From: Alphaproteobacteria bacterium
GTDB taxonomy: Bacteria > Pseudomonadota > Alphaproteobacteria > Rhizobiales > GCA-2746425
NCBI GenBank assembly: GCA_024743215.1
Contig: JANSWZ010000001.1
Coordinates: 310,001-374,000 of the forward strand
Direction: 5' to 3'
Length of the DNA stretch: 64,000 nt
The notes under the pieces are model-generated. The model did not search any database. It saw only the letters and a program-made list of their open reading frames with translations, and had not been told where the DNA came from. How positions within the stretch are numbered: the stretch's first letter is position 1; every line of letters begins with the position of its first letter. Positions 43,017 through 51,763 of this stretch are shown here, piece by piece. Made by a program: the position numbers and the translations under genes.

Positions 43017-43763
43017 ATGGAAAACGCAATTTTGGAAAACCCCATCATCTCCGTGCGCAATCTGCACAAATGGTATTCTGGTGTTCATGCCCTGAAAGGT
43101 GTTTCGCTCGACTTCAAACCCAACGAAAATGTTGGCCTTGTGGGCGACAATGGCGCAGGTAAATCCACGTTGATCAACATCCTCTCCGGCCTGCATACGG
43201 CCGATGAGGGGGAGATACAGGTCGAAGGCAAACCGGTAACGATCGCCAATCCACGCGACGCCATGGATCTGGGGATCGAGACGATTTACCAATACAATTC
43301 CATGGTTCCCATCATGTCGATTGCACGCAACATGTTCATCGGACGTGAGCCGTTGAAAATGTCCATCGGCGGCATCGGCATATTGGATGAGGCTAAAATG
43401 CGTGAGGAGAGCGTGGAAGCCATTGCAAATGTCGATCTGCACTTACGTTCACCCGATGCGCTGGTGGGCGAACTTTCTGGCGGTCAGCGGCAGGGTGTTG
43501 CGATTGCTCGGGCCATGCACTTTCGCTCAAAGGTGATGATCCTAGATGAGCCGACGAACCACCTCTCGGTGAAAGAAACGACAAAGGTGATTGGCTTTGT
43601 GAAATCCTTGAAACAACAAAGTGTCACCGGTATTTTCATCAGCCACAATATGCACCATGTGTTTGCCTGCTGTGATCGCATCGTCGCAATGGCGTTGGGT
43701 GAAGTGGTGCTCGATAAGCCCGTGGGTGAAACGAGCATTGATGAAGTGCATGATCTTTTGTGA
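43017..43763 (+). CDS. Sugar ABC transporter ATP-binding protein, single domain (FrcA-like)
   Basis: A 248-residue ATPase with one ABC domain: Walker A GDNGAGKSTLINILSG near 40, Q-loop YQYNSMVPIMS, signature LSGGQRQGVAIARAM near 152 and Walker B VMILDEPTNHLS near 170. It probably works as a homodimer. ATG 43017 follows the permease stop by 2 bp. Confidence 0.94.
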   Translation: MENAILENPIISVRNLHKWYSGVHALKGVSLDFKPNENVGLVGDNGAGKSTLINILSGLHTADEGEIQVEGKPVTIANPRDAMDLGIETIYQYNSMVPIMSIARNMFIGREPLKMSIGGIGILDEAKMREESVEAIANVDLHLRSPDALVGELSGGQRQGVAIARAMHFRSKVMILDEPTNHLSVKETTKVIGFVKSLKQQSVTGIFISHNMHHVFACCDRIVAMALGEVVLDKPVGETSIDEVHDLL

Positions 43764-43774
43764 GGTAAAGACAG

Positions 43775-44482
43775 ATGATTGATCTTAATGGTAAAAAGGC
43801 TCTGGTCACCGGCGGCCTTGGCACCCTTGGAACAGCAATGGCGCAAAGTCTGAAGGCGGTTGGAGCCAATGTCACAATCCTCGACCGACCTGGCAGTACG
43901 CCGCGCGATGGCTTTGGTTTTCTGGGTGTTGATCTCAATGATCTTGCAAATGCAGAGGAGACTGTCAGCAAGGCTGGACCATTTGATATACTCATCAACA
44001 ATGCCGCGCTCATCATCAACAAGCCGCATGATGAGTTCTCGCTGATGGAGTATGAAGATCAAATCCGGGTGAATTCCTCGGCGGCCTTTGCGCTGTCTCG
44101 CGTTTGCGCGGTGGCGATGAAGGAGAGGGGTTGGGGGAAAATCATCAATCTCACCTCAATCACGCTCAATGGCCAGTGGGATGGATATGTGCCTTACGTT
44201 GCTTCGAAGGGGGCGATGCTGGGTCTCACCAAGGGCCTGGCGCGTGAACTGGGTCCTTTTGGCATCAATGTGAACGCTATCGCGCCGGGCGCGGTGAAGT
44301 CCGATGCGGAAAACCGTGTGTTTGCAGACAGACTGGAAGAGTACAATGATTGGGTGCTTGAGCGGCAGTGTCTGAAATCCCGCATTGAAGCCAGCGATGT
44401 GGCCGACCTTTCCGTTTTCCTTTGTTCAGACGCTGCCCGTATGATCTCCGGTCAAAACATGGCAATTGATGGTGGCTGGTAA
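43775..44482 (+). CDS. Short-chain dehydrogenase (probable sugar 1-dehydrogenase)
   Basis: A 235-residue NAD(P)-dependent SDR. TGGLGTLGT (9-17) is the cofactor motif, INNAALI near 70 the NNAG element, Ser in INLTSITLNG and Tyr/Lys in YVASKGAM the catalytic residues, and DGGW the C-terminal motif. In an operon with sugar importer, epimerase and lactonase, it fits oxidation of an aldose to its lactone. Its stop is immediately followed by the next ATG. Confidence 0.88.
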   Translation: MIDLNGKKALVTGGLGTLGTAMAQSLKAVGANVTILDRPGSTPRDGFGFLGVDLNDLANAEETVSKAGPFDILINNAALIINKPHDEFSLMEYEDQIRVNSSAAFALSRVCAVAMKERGWGKIINLTSITLNGQWDGYVPYVASKGAMLGLTKGLARELGPFGINVNAIAPGAVKSDAENRVFADRLEEYNDWVLERQCLKSRIEASDVADLSVFLCSDAARMISGQNMAIDGGW

Positions 44483-45340
44483 ATGCTGGAACTGAAGGCA
44501 GGCGATGCCCGGTTGATCCTGCACCCACATATGGGCGGCGGCATCGCGGAACTTTGGGTCGGTAATAAGCCGGTTTTGCGGCCCTGGTCCGGCAAGGTGG
44601 AGGAGGGGCCTTTTGCGCTCGCCTCCAATATTCTGGTGCCATTTTCCAATCGTATTGATGGTGGCTTTCGCTTTGACGGCACGTGTTATCCGATGGAAAA
44701 AAACATGGAGAGTGACCCGTTTGCGATTCACGGTGACGGGTTCCAGAAAGAGTGGTCTGTCACTTCTGCAAGCGATGCTGAGGCTATGCTGCACCTTTCA
44801 GACGGCACCTTTGGACCTTTCCAATATGAGGCCATTCAGACCTTCTCGCTGACCGGTGATTTGTTGACTATTACACTGACGATGACCAATAGGGCTGAGA
44901 TTGCGCTTCCCTTTGGTGGTGGCTTTCACCCTTGGTTTCCACGCACTGCGCAAACGCGTCTTCAAGCAAATGCGACCCATTATTGGCCAGAAGGAGAGGG
45001 CGGTTTGCCGACAACCCAAGTACCGCAAGCACCGCCGCATGATTTTGATTTTACAGATGAAAAACCTCTGCCAGATCGCTGGATCAACTGTGGTTTTTCA
45101 AACTGGGATGGCACAGCACGGGTTGAGCAAGGAGATGAAGCGATATCGCTCACTATCAAAAGCGAGACGCTGACCACCGCTATCATCTATTCTCCGAATT
45201 CCGATTGCGGGTTCTTTTGTTTTGAACCGATCTCCCACCCTGTGAACGCGCATAATCTGCCCGGCATGCCCGGCCTGAAGGTGCTGCAACCCGATGAGGA
45301 CCTTTCCATGACGATGATACTTGACTGGAGCATGCAGTGA
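44483..45340 (+). CDS. Aldose 1-epimerase family protein (cassette 2)
   Basis: A 285-residue mutarotase-fold protein starting at the base after the SDR stop. Typical features: ASNILVPFSNRIDGGF near 48, DPFAIHGDGFQKEW near 75 (first catalytic His), PFGGGFHPWFPRTAQTRL near 138 (second His) and CFEPISHPVNAHNL near 254 (catalytic Glu). It interconverts alpha and beta anomers of the imported sugar. The stop overlaps the next gene's GTG. Confidence 0.88.
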   Translation: MLELKAGDARLILHPHMGGGIAELWVGNKPVLRPWSGKVEEGPFALASNILVPFSNRIDGGFRFDGTCYPMEKNMESDPFAIHGDGFQKEWSVTSASDAEAMLHLSDGTFGPFQYEAIQTFSLTGDLLTITLTMTNRAEIALPFGGGFHPWFPRTAQTRLQANATHYWPEGEGGLPTTQVPQAPPHDFDFTDEKPLPDRWINCGFSNWDGTARVEQGDEAISLTIKSETLTTAIIYSPNSDCGFFCFEPISHPVNAHNLPGMPGLKVLQPDEDLSMTMILDWSMQ

Positions 45341-46230
45341 CCCAATTTTCGCCCATTAGCGACGATCGCTTCAGTGTTGCCGAAGGCCCGGTTTGGGATG
45401 CGGCAACGCAACGCCTGTTCTGGGTGGATATCATCGGCAGGACCATTCACGCCCACCATAGTGAGGGTCAAGATCAGGTCTGGCATTCGGACGACTTTCC
45501 CACGGCCCTGGCTCTGTCCAAATCCGGTCAGAAGGCCTTGGTTGCACTGGCATCCGGCATGGCCTGGCTGGATTTGGAGACTGGAAGATTTACCCGTTTT
45601 GCAGAGCCGGATACCGTGCCTGGCAACCGTCTCAACGAAGGCAAGTGCGACCCGCAAGGACGATTCTGGGCTGGCACCATGCAGAACAATCTCAATGCCG
45701 ACGGATCGGGTAAAGATATGGATCGCAACTCCGGTGCGCTGTTCCGGGTCGATCCGGATGGCACCATCAGTCAACATACCGGACATGAGTTTGGCATTGC
45801 CAATACGCTGGCCTGGTCGCCGGATGGGACCACATTCTACTTTGGTGACAGCGTCCGCAATGTCATCTTTGCGTATGATTGGCATGCCGATGAGGGCTGT
45901 ATCAGTAATCCAAGGGTTCATTTGGAAGGCTTTGAGCGTGGCGCGCCTGATGGTTCGGCCATAGACGAAGATGGTTGCCTTTGGAACGCCCGCTTCGGCG
46001 GCTCATGCCTTGTCCGCATTACGCCCAGGGGCGCTATCGATCAAATCATCGAATTGCCCGTGACCAATCCCACCAGTTGCACGTTTGGCGGGTCGGACAG
46101 AAAGATTCTGTATGTGACATCGGCTCAGTTTACCCTCAATGATGAGCAATTGATCACGAACCCGTTGGAGGGAGCCGTTCTATCGGCCTGTGTTCCGATA
46201 GCTGGTGTGTCTGATCACAATTTTGGATAG
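45337..46230 (+). CDS. SMP-30/gluconolactonase family sugar lactonase (cassette 2)
   Basis: A 297-residue beta-propeller lactonase starting at GTG 45337 (GTGA overlap with the epimerase stop). Metal positions: Glu in VAEGPVWDAATQRLFWVD, Asn in RLNEGKCDPQGRFWAGTM, Asn in IANTLAWSPDGTTFYFGD and Asp in ERGAPDGSAIDEDGCLWNARF. It shares blocks such as the IANTL..SPD..TFYFGD segment with the cassette-1 lactonase at 36230. Last gene of the cassette-2 operon. Confidence 0.92.
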   Translation: MTQFSPISDDRFSVAEGPVWDAATQRLFWVDIIGRTIHAHHSEGQDQVWHSDDFPTALALSKSGQKALVALASGMAWLDLETGRFTRFAEPDTVPGNRLNEGKCDPQGRFWAGTMQNNLNADGSGKDMDRNSGALFRVDPDGTISQHTGHEFGIANTLAWSPDGTTFYFGDSVRNVIFAYDWHADEGCISNPRVHLEGFERGAPDGSAIDEDGCLWNARFGGSCLVRITPRGAIDQIIELPVTNPTSCTFGGSDRKILYVTSAQFTLNDEQLITNPLEGAVLSACVPIAGVSDHNFG

Positions 46231-46439
46231 ACGCTGACACATTATCAAGCAGCGGAAGGCGACAGAGGGAAGCACGCAGATTCCATCAGTCTTGCTCACC
46301 TTTTCCTCGTCTCAATCCAGGAAATCTAACCATTTGGGCAATAGACTGACCGACAGATGCGTACCACTACCAGATGAAAAGGCAAGGCAATTTCGAGGTA
46401 GGATTTGGCCTTCACAGCTTTTGTGTTTCAGCACCACAT

Positions 46440-46733
46440 TTATTGTGGCTTTGTGTTGTTCAGTTCTATTTCAATATCACCGATAAGGCTGCCTAAAACG
46501 CCTTTGCCATTCGTGTAAACACCATCTGGATCATTATAATTCGCATGCAACTCGACAAGTGCTGAATGAAGTTCGGTAGCTAGGTTCGTGTGGTCAGAAT
46601 TTGCACCAACTTCTTCAATGAGGGCACGTGCACGTGCAATTGCGGTGATAGCCACAGTACGGTCATATTGGCTGGCTTGTGCCGCCAGTGCATGTTTTTC
46701 GACGTTGGCGTTTATCCTGTCGATCAAGGCCAT
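46440..46733 (-). CDS. Hypothetical helical protein
   Basis: A 97-residue, largely alpha-helical soluble protein from the ATG at 46733 (MALIDRINANVEKHALAAQ; helices rich in Ala, Ile, Leu; tail IEIELNNTKPQ). The frame can be extended to 46778. No recognised domain. It lies alone between two operons; the 209 bp before it (46231-46439) show no gene. Confidence 0.4.
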   Translation of the reverse strand: MALIDRINANVEKHALAAQASQYDRTVAITAIARARALIEEVGANSDHTNLATELHSALVELHANYNDPDGVYTNGKGVLGSLIGDIEIELNNTKPQ

Positions 46734-46853
46734 CGTTGATTTCCATCCAAATCGATTTTGACACATTACGTTCTGCAATCTGATGTCTGAAAAGGGAAGT
46801 AGGACGACTGGGGATGACTAATTCGCCATTTCAAAACGATTGACGGTTCAGAT

Positions 46854-46893
46854 CGCTCTAACTGTCCCAATTTTCGCTCTAACTGTCCCAATT
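46854..46893. repeat. Two exact 19-bp direct repeats
   Basis: CGCTCTAACTGTCCCAATT occurs at 46854-46872 and again at 46875-46893, separated by TT (21-bp period). They end 11 bp before the 3' end of the minus-strand GntR gene. Could be a two-turn-spaced protein site or a remnant of a mobile-element end; no transposase is nearby. Confidence 0.7.
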
Positions 46894-46903
46894 GACGACT
46901 GAT

Positions 46904-47575
46904 TTAAGCCAGGATCTGACTGCGCCCAGTCTGATCGAGGAAATACAGGAAATCTGACAGACCATTTGCCAGTGCATTCACGTGGCTGCGCATGTGTTGG
47001 GCTGCAATCGCGCCATCGCCTGCGCCAATTGCTGTGAGGAAGGCGTTGTGCTCCTCAATGGATGTTGCCATTCGGCCTGGTTGATGCGTGATGTGGCGTC
47101 GATAGGGTGACAGAACGCGGCCGACGCGCATTTGCTCTTGCAACATGCTGTTTCCTGAAGCTTCGAGAATAGCTGCGTGTAGCAGGTCATTGGCTTTACA
47201 AAAGGCATCAACATCGAGGTCGGTATAGGCGGCTTCGCAACTTGTCTGGTACTCCCAAAGCGTTGTTATCTGTTTTTCTGTAATTCGGCCTGCCGCTTGT
47301 TCTGCGGCAATGGCTTCCAGTTCGCTGATCACGCGGAAGCCATCCAGCAATTGGGTCAGCGTCAATTTGGCGATGTGAGTGCCATGTCGACCATTGATCT
47401 GCACAAGACCTGAGGCGGCCAGACGCTGCAATGCCTCGCGCACGGGTGTGCGTGAGGCGTTGAACTGTTCGGCAAGCTCACGCTCATCGAGACGTTCTCC
47501 CAAGGCGCGATGGCCTGACAGAACTTCAGACTCAAGCTGTTGAGCGATTTTTGCAGAAAGTGAAATTGTTTCCAT
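46904..47575 (-). CDS. GntR-family regulator, FCD subfamily
   Basis: A 223-residue regulator from the ATG at 47575 (METISLSAKIAQQLESEVLSG). The HTH is at about 12-70 (RLDERELAEQFNASRTPVREALQRLAASG), the FCD domain at about 80-215 with the sequence FCKANDLLHAAILEASGN and EEHNAFLTAIGAGDG. The longer frame to 47704 lies inside tctA. It is last in the minus-strand tctC-tctB-tctA-gntR operon and probably binds the inverted repeat at 50705-50811. Confidence 0.88.
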   Translation of the reverse strand: METISLSAKIAQQLESEVLSGHRALGERLDERELAEQFNASRTPVREALQRLAASGLVQINGRHGTHIAKLTLTQLLDGFRVISELEAIAAEQAAGRITEKQITTLWEYQTSCEAAYTDLDVDAFCKANDLLHAAILEASGNSMLQEQMRVGRVLSPYRRHITHQPGRMATSIEEHNAFLTAIGAGDGAIAAQHMRSHVNALANGLSDFLYFLDQTGRSQILA

Positions 47576-47588
47576 GAGATAATGCACT

Positions 47589-49085
47589 TCATTGTTTGGC
47601 GCGTTTGCGCCACCAGTCAAACACAGGATAGAGCAGGGCTGCTGCTGACAAAAGCACCAAAATGAGAGAAATGGGTCGCTCCAGGAAGACCGACCATGAA
47701 CCACGGCTGATGATCAGACTGCGGCGGATGTTTTCTTCAAGCAATGGGCCAAGTATCAGGCCAAAGGCAATGGGGGCAGCGGGTAATTTCAGCATGTGCA
47801 GGCAATAGCCCACCGCGCCAAAGAACATCATCACATAGACGTCACTCATGGTGTTGCGCACGGCAAATGAACCGTAGACGCACAGCACGGCAATTACCAG
47901 CATGAGAATATGTCTGGGCATTTTCATGAGCTGTACAATCATTGCAATCGCGACAAAGCCAAAAATCAAAGTCAGGCCAATGGCAAAAAACAGGGATCCA
48001 TAAACCGTTCCGACAAATTCCGGGTGGTCTGCAAACAAAAGCGGGCCGGGTCGCATGCCGTGCAGCAGCAGGGCGCCCATGAGCACCGCAGTCATTGTGT
48101 CGCCAGGTACGCCTAGGGTCATCATGGGGATCAAAGCTCCGGCAACGCAGGCATTGTTGGCAGCTTCCGGCGCCACGATACCGGCAGGCGCACCCTTGCC
48201 AAATGTCTCCGGTTTCTTGGAAAAGCGCTGCTCCTGCGTGTAGGCGAGTGCCACGGCAATGGCAGATCCGGCTGCCGGAATTGCGCCAATGAAGGCACCA
48301 ATCATGGACCCTCTGAACATGGTTGTGCCAAGCCTGACGATTTTCGCGATCGGCGGCAGGATACGGCCAAAACTTGGCAGCCGCTCGATGCCCCGGCTTC
48401 TGTCCGAGATATTGATCAGAACTTCGGAGAAACCGAAAATCCCGACGGTCAGAGGCACAATATCAATGCCGTTCTGCAATACCTTTGTTCCAAAATCGAA
48501 GCGGGGTGCATCTGTCAGCTTATCGAACCCGACCATACCAATCAGCAGGCCGATACAGCCCACAAGCACACCCTTGAAAGTTGATCCGGGGGAGGCATAG
48601 GCCAGCATCGTCAGGCCAAAAACAGCGGCCATGGCAAATTCGGGGCTGCGAAACTGGATGGCAGCAGCGGCAATCAGGGGCGCTACGACTGACAGCACCA
48701 AAAGGCCAAGCAACCCACCAATTGTCGAGGCCAGCAATGCATAGCTCAGGGCTTCCCCCGCGCGTCCTGACCGTGCCATCGGATAACCGTCAAACTGGGT
48801 CACAATCGCGCCGGGTGTGCCTGGAATATTGATCAGGATTGCTGAAATCGAGCCGCCGAAAACGCTGGCAGAGAAGATGCCGATCAGAAATATGATGGCC
48901 GATTCCGGCGGCATTGCGTAGCTGAAGGGCAGCAATATTGCCAGCGCCATTGTAGAACTGACGCCCGGTAATGCGCCAAGTATGATGCCAATCAGAACGC
49001 TGGTCAGCGACAAGCCGATCAGAGACGGTGTCGAGCCGATATGGGCGATAGAAGCAAAAAAGACATCAAACACGGAAATCACCAA
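47589..49085 (-). CDS. Tripartite tricarboxylate transporter large permease (TctA family), second system
   Basis: A 498-residue membrane protein. TctA marks: GALPGVSSTMALAILLPF near 37, PGTPGAIVTQFDGYPMARSG near 88 and GAIPAAGSAIAVALAYTQEQ near 270, then GALIPMMTLGVPGDTMTAV near 320. Start is TTG 49085 or, more likely, GTG 49082; no ATG in frame nearby. It begins 4-7 bp after the TctB stop. Confidence 0.93.
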   Translation of the reverse strand: MVISVFDVFFASIAHIGSTPSLIGLSLTSVLIGIILGALPGVSSTMALAILLPFSYAMPPESAIIFLIGIFSASVFGGSISAILINIPGTPGAIVTQFDGYPMARSGRAGEALSYALLASTIGGLLGLLVLSVVAPLIAAAAIQFRSPEFAMAAVFGLTMLAYASPGSTFKGVLVGCIGLLIGMVGFDKLTDAPRFDFGTKVLQNGIDIVPLTVGIFGFSEVLINISDRSRGIERLPSFGRILPPIAKIVRLGTTMFRGSMIGAFIGAIPAAGSAIAVALAYTQEQRFSKKPETFGKGAPAGIVAPEAANNACVAGALIPMMTLGVPGDTMTAVLMGALLLHGMRPGPLLFADHPEFVGTVYGSLFFAIGLTLIFGFVAIAMIVQLMKMPRHILMLVIAVLCVYGSFAVRNTMSDVYVMMFFGAVGYCLHMLKLPAAPIAFGLILGPLLEENIRRSLIISRGSWSVFLERPISLILVLLSAAALLYPVFDWWRKRAKQ

Positions 49086-49088
49086 CCA

Positions 49089-49631
49089 TCATGGAAACCG
49101 CACGCCAATCAAGAGGTCGAAGCAAGCATAGATGAGCAGCGTTGTGATGCCTGCCGCCAACGCCGCGATCATGCCATTACGCAGCGGCGCCTGCATTGGG
49201 TCGTGTGCCAGGCCGAAGGCCCACACAAATACGAAGATGAAGGTGGTGGGCAAATAACCGATATGTGTCATGAAAAACGGAAAACTGGCGATCGTAACAA
49301 ACAACGCCAGCGCCAGTTTGAAGCCTTTCGGCAGACCTAGGGCTGTATCTGCTGATTTTGTTGTAGGTCTGCGGTTTAAAAATGCGCCTGCTGCAAGAGC
49401 AACGCCTCCCAGAGACAGCACAGACAGTACGATAATCGGCAGTAGTGTGGGGCCGGGGTCAGCGCCTGCATATAGATCACTGAACAGGTTTGTGTCGCTC
49501 AACAAAGACGTCCAGCCGACAATGACCCAGACTAGGAAGAATGCGGCTACAGCAATGTCGGACGCAAAATTATGGGTCTCAGCAATAGGGCCGGAGGCTG
49601 TCGTCTCATCCGTAACTGGATCTGTTTGCAT
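49089..49631 (-). CDS. Tripartite tricarboxylate transporter small permease (TctB family), second system
   Basis: A 180-residue membrane protein from the ATG at 49631 (GGAG seven bases upstream), with an extended polar N-terminus, then four helices (AVAAFFLVWVIVGWTSL; LLPIIVLSVLSLGGVALAAG; KLALALFVTIASFPFFM; GMIAALAAGITTLLIYACF). GADPGPTLLPIIVL between helices 1 and 2 is typical for TctB. Confidence 0.88.
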   Translation of the reverse strand: MQTDPVTDETTASGPIAETHNFASDIAVAAFFLVWVIVGWTSLLSDTNLFSDLYAGADPGPTLLPIIVLSVLSLGGVALAAGAFLNRRPTTKSADTALGLPKGFKLALALFVTIASFPFFMTHIGYLPTTFIFVFVWAFGLAHDPMQAPLRNGMIAALAAGITTLLIYACFDLLIGVRFP

Positions 49632-49694
49632 GCATGCTCCGCTCAGGTGAAGCGGTCCGGGAGACAAGAAGCCGCCCGGGCCGATATATACAGA

Positions 49695-50675
49695 TTACTT
49701 CATGTTTGCTTTTACCAGACCGGCATCAAGCAAAATTGGATAGACAGCTTCGTCATGCGCCAGAATCCAGTCTTTGGTTGCGTCTGCTGGCATGGGTGTC
49801 ACCATGAAACCCGCTTTTTGAGCCGCTTCCTGAAATGCTGGATCGGACATGGTTTCCATGAAGAGCGTTTCCAGATAAGCCATACGGTCTTCGGGAACAC
49901 CATTGGGCGCAAACAGAGCGCGCCAGTCACCAGCAACGAAGTCGAAGCCGAGTTCCTTGAATGTCGGAACATCCGGAACGAGGAAATGCCGGGCTTCGGC
50001 TGCCACTGCCAGTATCTTGACGTCTCCGGCTTTGTGCTGATCAACCAATTGATGAACCGGCAATGTTGCAGACTGCACTTCGCCGGAAATAATGGCAGCG
50101 ACGGTTGGCGCATAGCCCTGATACGGAACTTTTGTCATTTCGACGCCAAAAGTGCTTTCAAAAACCGAGGCGACAATATGCGATGAGCCGCCAGGTGCAT
50201 CATTGCCGTTTATAATGCTGCCGGGTTCAGCTTTCAGCTTGGCGATGTATTCCTCTACGCTGTTGATGCCGGCATCAGCACGCACTTCAAGCGCTCCGGG
50301 GTCCGGGCCAAAGAAGACAAGCGGAGACACGTCACCGATAGGAGTGGCGTTCGCGTTCAGATATCCTCTGGCGACAAAACTGGATCCCATAATACCGATT
50401 GTGTAGCCGGTGGGGTCTGCTTCGGCTGCATGGCGAATGCCATTTGCACCGCCCGCGCCCGTTACGTTTGACACAACAATGGGAACGTCGGCTTTCTTAG
50501 AAGCCCATTCGGCAATCAGTCTTGCCGATGTGTCCTGACCGCCGCCTGCGGGCCAGTTTACGATGATTGTAATCGGCTCAGCGGGAAAGTCATCCGCGAT
50601 AGCCGGTGTCAGCGCCAATGCAAAGGATGCTGCAAAAAGCGTTTGAATTGATTTTCTTCCAATGTGCCAGACCAT
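49695..50675 (-). CDS. Tripartite tricarboxylate transporter binding protein (TctC/Bug), second system
   Basis: A 326-residue periplasmic receptor from the ATG at 50675 (AGAGG upstream), with signal peptide ending near TPAIA-DD. The mature start FPAEPITIIVNWPAGGGQD matches the Bug signature; GSIINGNDAPGGSSHIVAS and SGEVQSATLPVHQLVDQHKAG follow. First gene of the minus-strand operon. A short hairpin-free gap of 63 bp leads to TctB, unlike the first system. Confidence 0.93.
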   Translation of the reverse strand: MVWHIGRKSIQTLFAASFALALTPAIADDFPAEPITIIVNWPAGGGQDTSARLIAEWASKKADVPIVVSNVTGAGGANGIRHAAEADPTGYTIGIMGSSFVARGYLNANATPIGDVSPLVFFGPDPGALEVRADAGINSVEEYIAKLKAEPGSIINGNDAPGGSSHIVASVFESTFGVEMTKVPYQGYAPTVAAIISGEVQSATLPVHQLVDQHKAGDVKILAVAAEARHFLVPDVPTFKELGFDFVAGDWRALFAPNGVPEDRMAYLETLFMETMSDPAFQEAAQKAGFMVTPMPADATKDWILAHDEAVYPILLDAGLVKANMK

Positions 50676-50704
50676 TTTCAACCTCTTTCTTCCAGGAGTT
50701 CTCA

Positions 50705-50811
50705 ATACCTAAATTTATTTTTGGTATTTTGAAAGCGTTATGTGCGCTGTTATGGTTCACGTTAATTTTAAAATTGACAAGTCATAAATACCAAAATACC
50801 AATTTAGGTAT
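50705..50811. promoter_or_regulatory. Inverted-repeat operator region between divergent tctC and SDR genes
   Basis: ATACCTAAATT..TTGGTATTTTG (50705-50731) and its inverse CAAAATACCAATTTAGGTAT (50792-50811) flank about 60 bp of AT-rich promoter DNA. The core TACC-N6-GGTA type palindrome is repeated, with an extra ATACC at 50789. The 253-bp gap separates divergent starts at 50675 and 50929; the GntR regulator at 46904 is the likely ligand. Confidence 0.55.
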
Positions 50812-50928
50812 TAAAATTGATCGATATTTGTGGATTTTGCACTTAAATTGAGCGAGGTGTTCACGGATTAGGCAACCAATCAGAATGACGAACCCCAACA
50901 GAACGAAGATTGTGGAGAAGGGCATCTT

Positions 50929-51711
50929 ATGGATCTGAACTTAACCGGACGAACCGCACTGATTACAGGGGCATCGCAAGGAATTGGCGAAGGTCTGGCC
51001 ATTGGGTTTGCGCAAGAGGGCGTCAATCTGCATCTGGCTGCGCGTCGCGGCGATGTACTGGAAGCTCTGGCCAAGCGGATTCGCGAGGAGTTTGGGGTCT
51101 CTGCAACGGCTCATGCGACCGACCTGACAGAGCCGGAAGCCGCAGAGCGTCTGGCCGCCAATGTCGGCGATGTCGATATATTGGTAAACAATGCCGGGGT
51201 CATTCCAGGCGGTGATCTGTTCAGTATTGATGGTGAAACATGGCGCAAGGGCTGGGAGTTGAAAGTTCTCGGCTATATCGATATGTGCCGCTTGTATTAT
51301 GCTAAAATGAAAGCCAAGGGCGGCGGCGTCATTCTCAACAATATCGGCAATGCCGGTGAGCGGTATGACGCGAATTATATTGCTGGCACATCGGGCAATG
51401 CCTGCCTCATGGCCTTTACCCGAGCTTTGGGCGGACCAAGTCTGGATGATAATATCCGGGTTGTGGGGATCAATCCTGGTCCTGTCGACACGGACCGCAT
51501 TTACAAACTGCTCAAACATCGCGCCAGGGAATGGTTCGGCGATGAGGGACGCTATAAGGAACTTCAGGATAAATACCCTTTGGGGCGTCCAGCGCATGTT
51601 GCTGAAATCACTGACCAGATGCTGTTTTTAGCTTCTGATAGGGCAGGCTACACATCCGGCACAATTATCACCATTGATGGTGGCATCACGTCGCGCAGTT
51701 CCATAATCTGA
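50929..51711 (+). CDS. Short-chain dehydrogenase-like protein lacking the usual catalytic residues
   Basis: A 260-residue SDR-fold protein. The cofactor motif TGASQGIGEG (17-26) and VNNAGVIPGG near 87 are intact. At the active site the expected Ser-Tyr-x3-Lys is altered: ILNNIGNAG lacks the Ser and the tyrosine motif reads NYIAGTSGNACLM, with no Lys at +4. A C-terminal IDGGITSRSSII follows. It may use another catalytic scheme or bind nucleotide only. Shine-Dalgarno GGAGAAGG before ATG. Next to a racemase-family gene. Confidence 0.88.
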   Translation: MDLNLTGRTALITGASQGIGEGLAIGFAQEGVNLHLAARRGDVLEALAKRIREEFGVSATAHATDLTEPEAAERLAANVGDVDILVNNAGVIPGGDLFSIDGETWRKGWELKVLGYIDMCRLYYAKMKAKGGGVILNNIGNAGERYDANYIAGTSGNACLMAFTRALGGPSLDDNIRVVGINPGPVDTDRIYKLLKHRAREWFGDEGRYKELQDKYPLGRPAHVAEITDQMLFLASDRAGYTSGTIITIDGGITSRSSII

Positions 51712-51763
51712 CAATGGATTATTTGGTTTTGGTTCTGGAAAGCCCGTTTGAAAGGGATACTGT

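Noticed and set aside
46292-46486. 64-residue plus-strand frame between operons
   Set aside because: No ribosome-binding site, no recognisable domain, and it overlaps the 3' end of a better minus-strand candidate.
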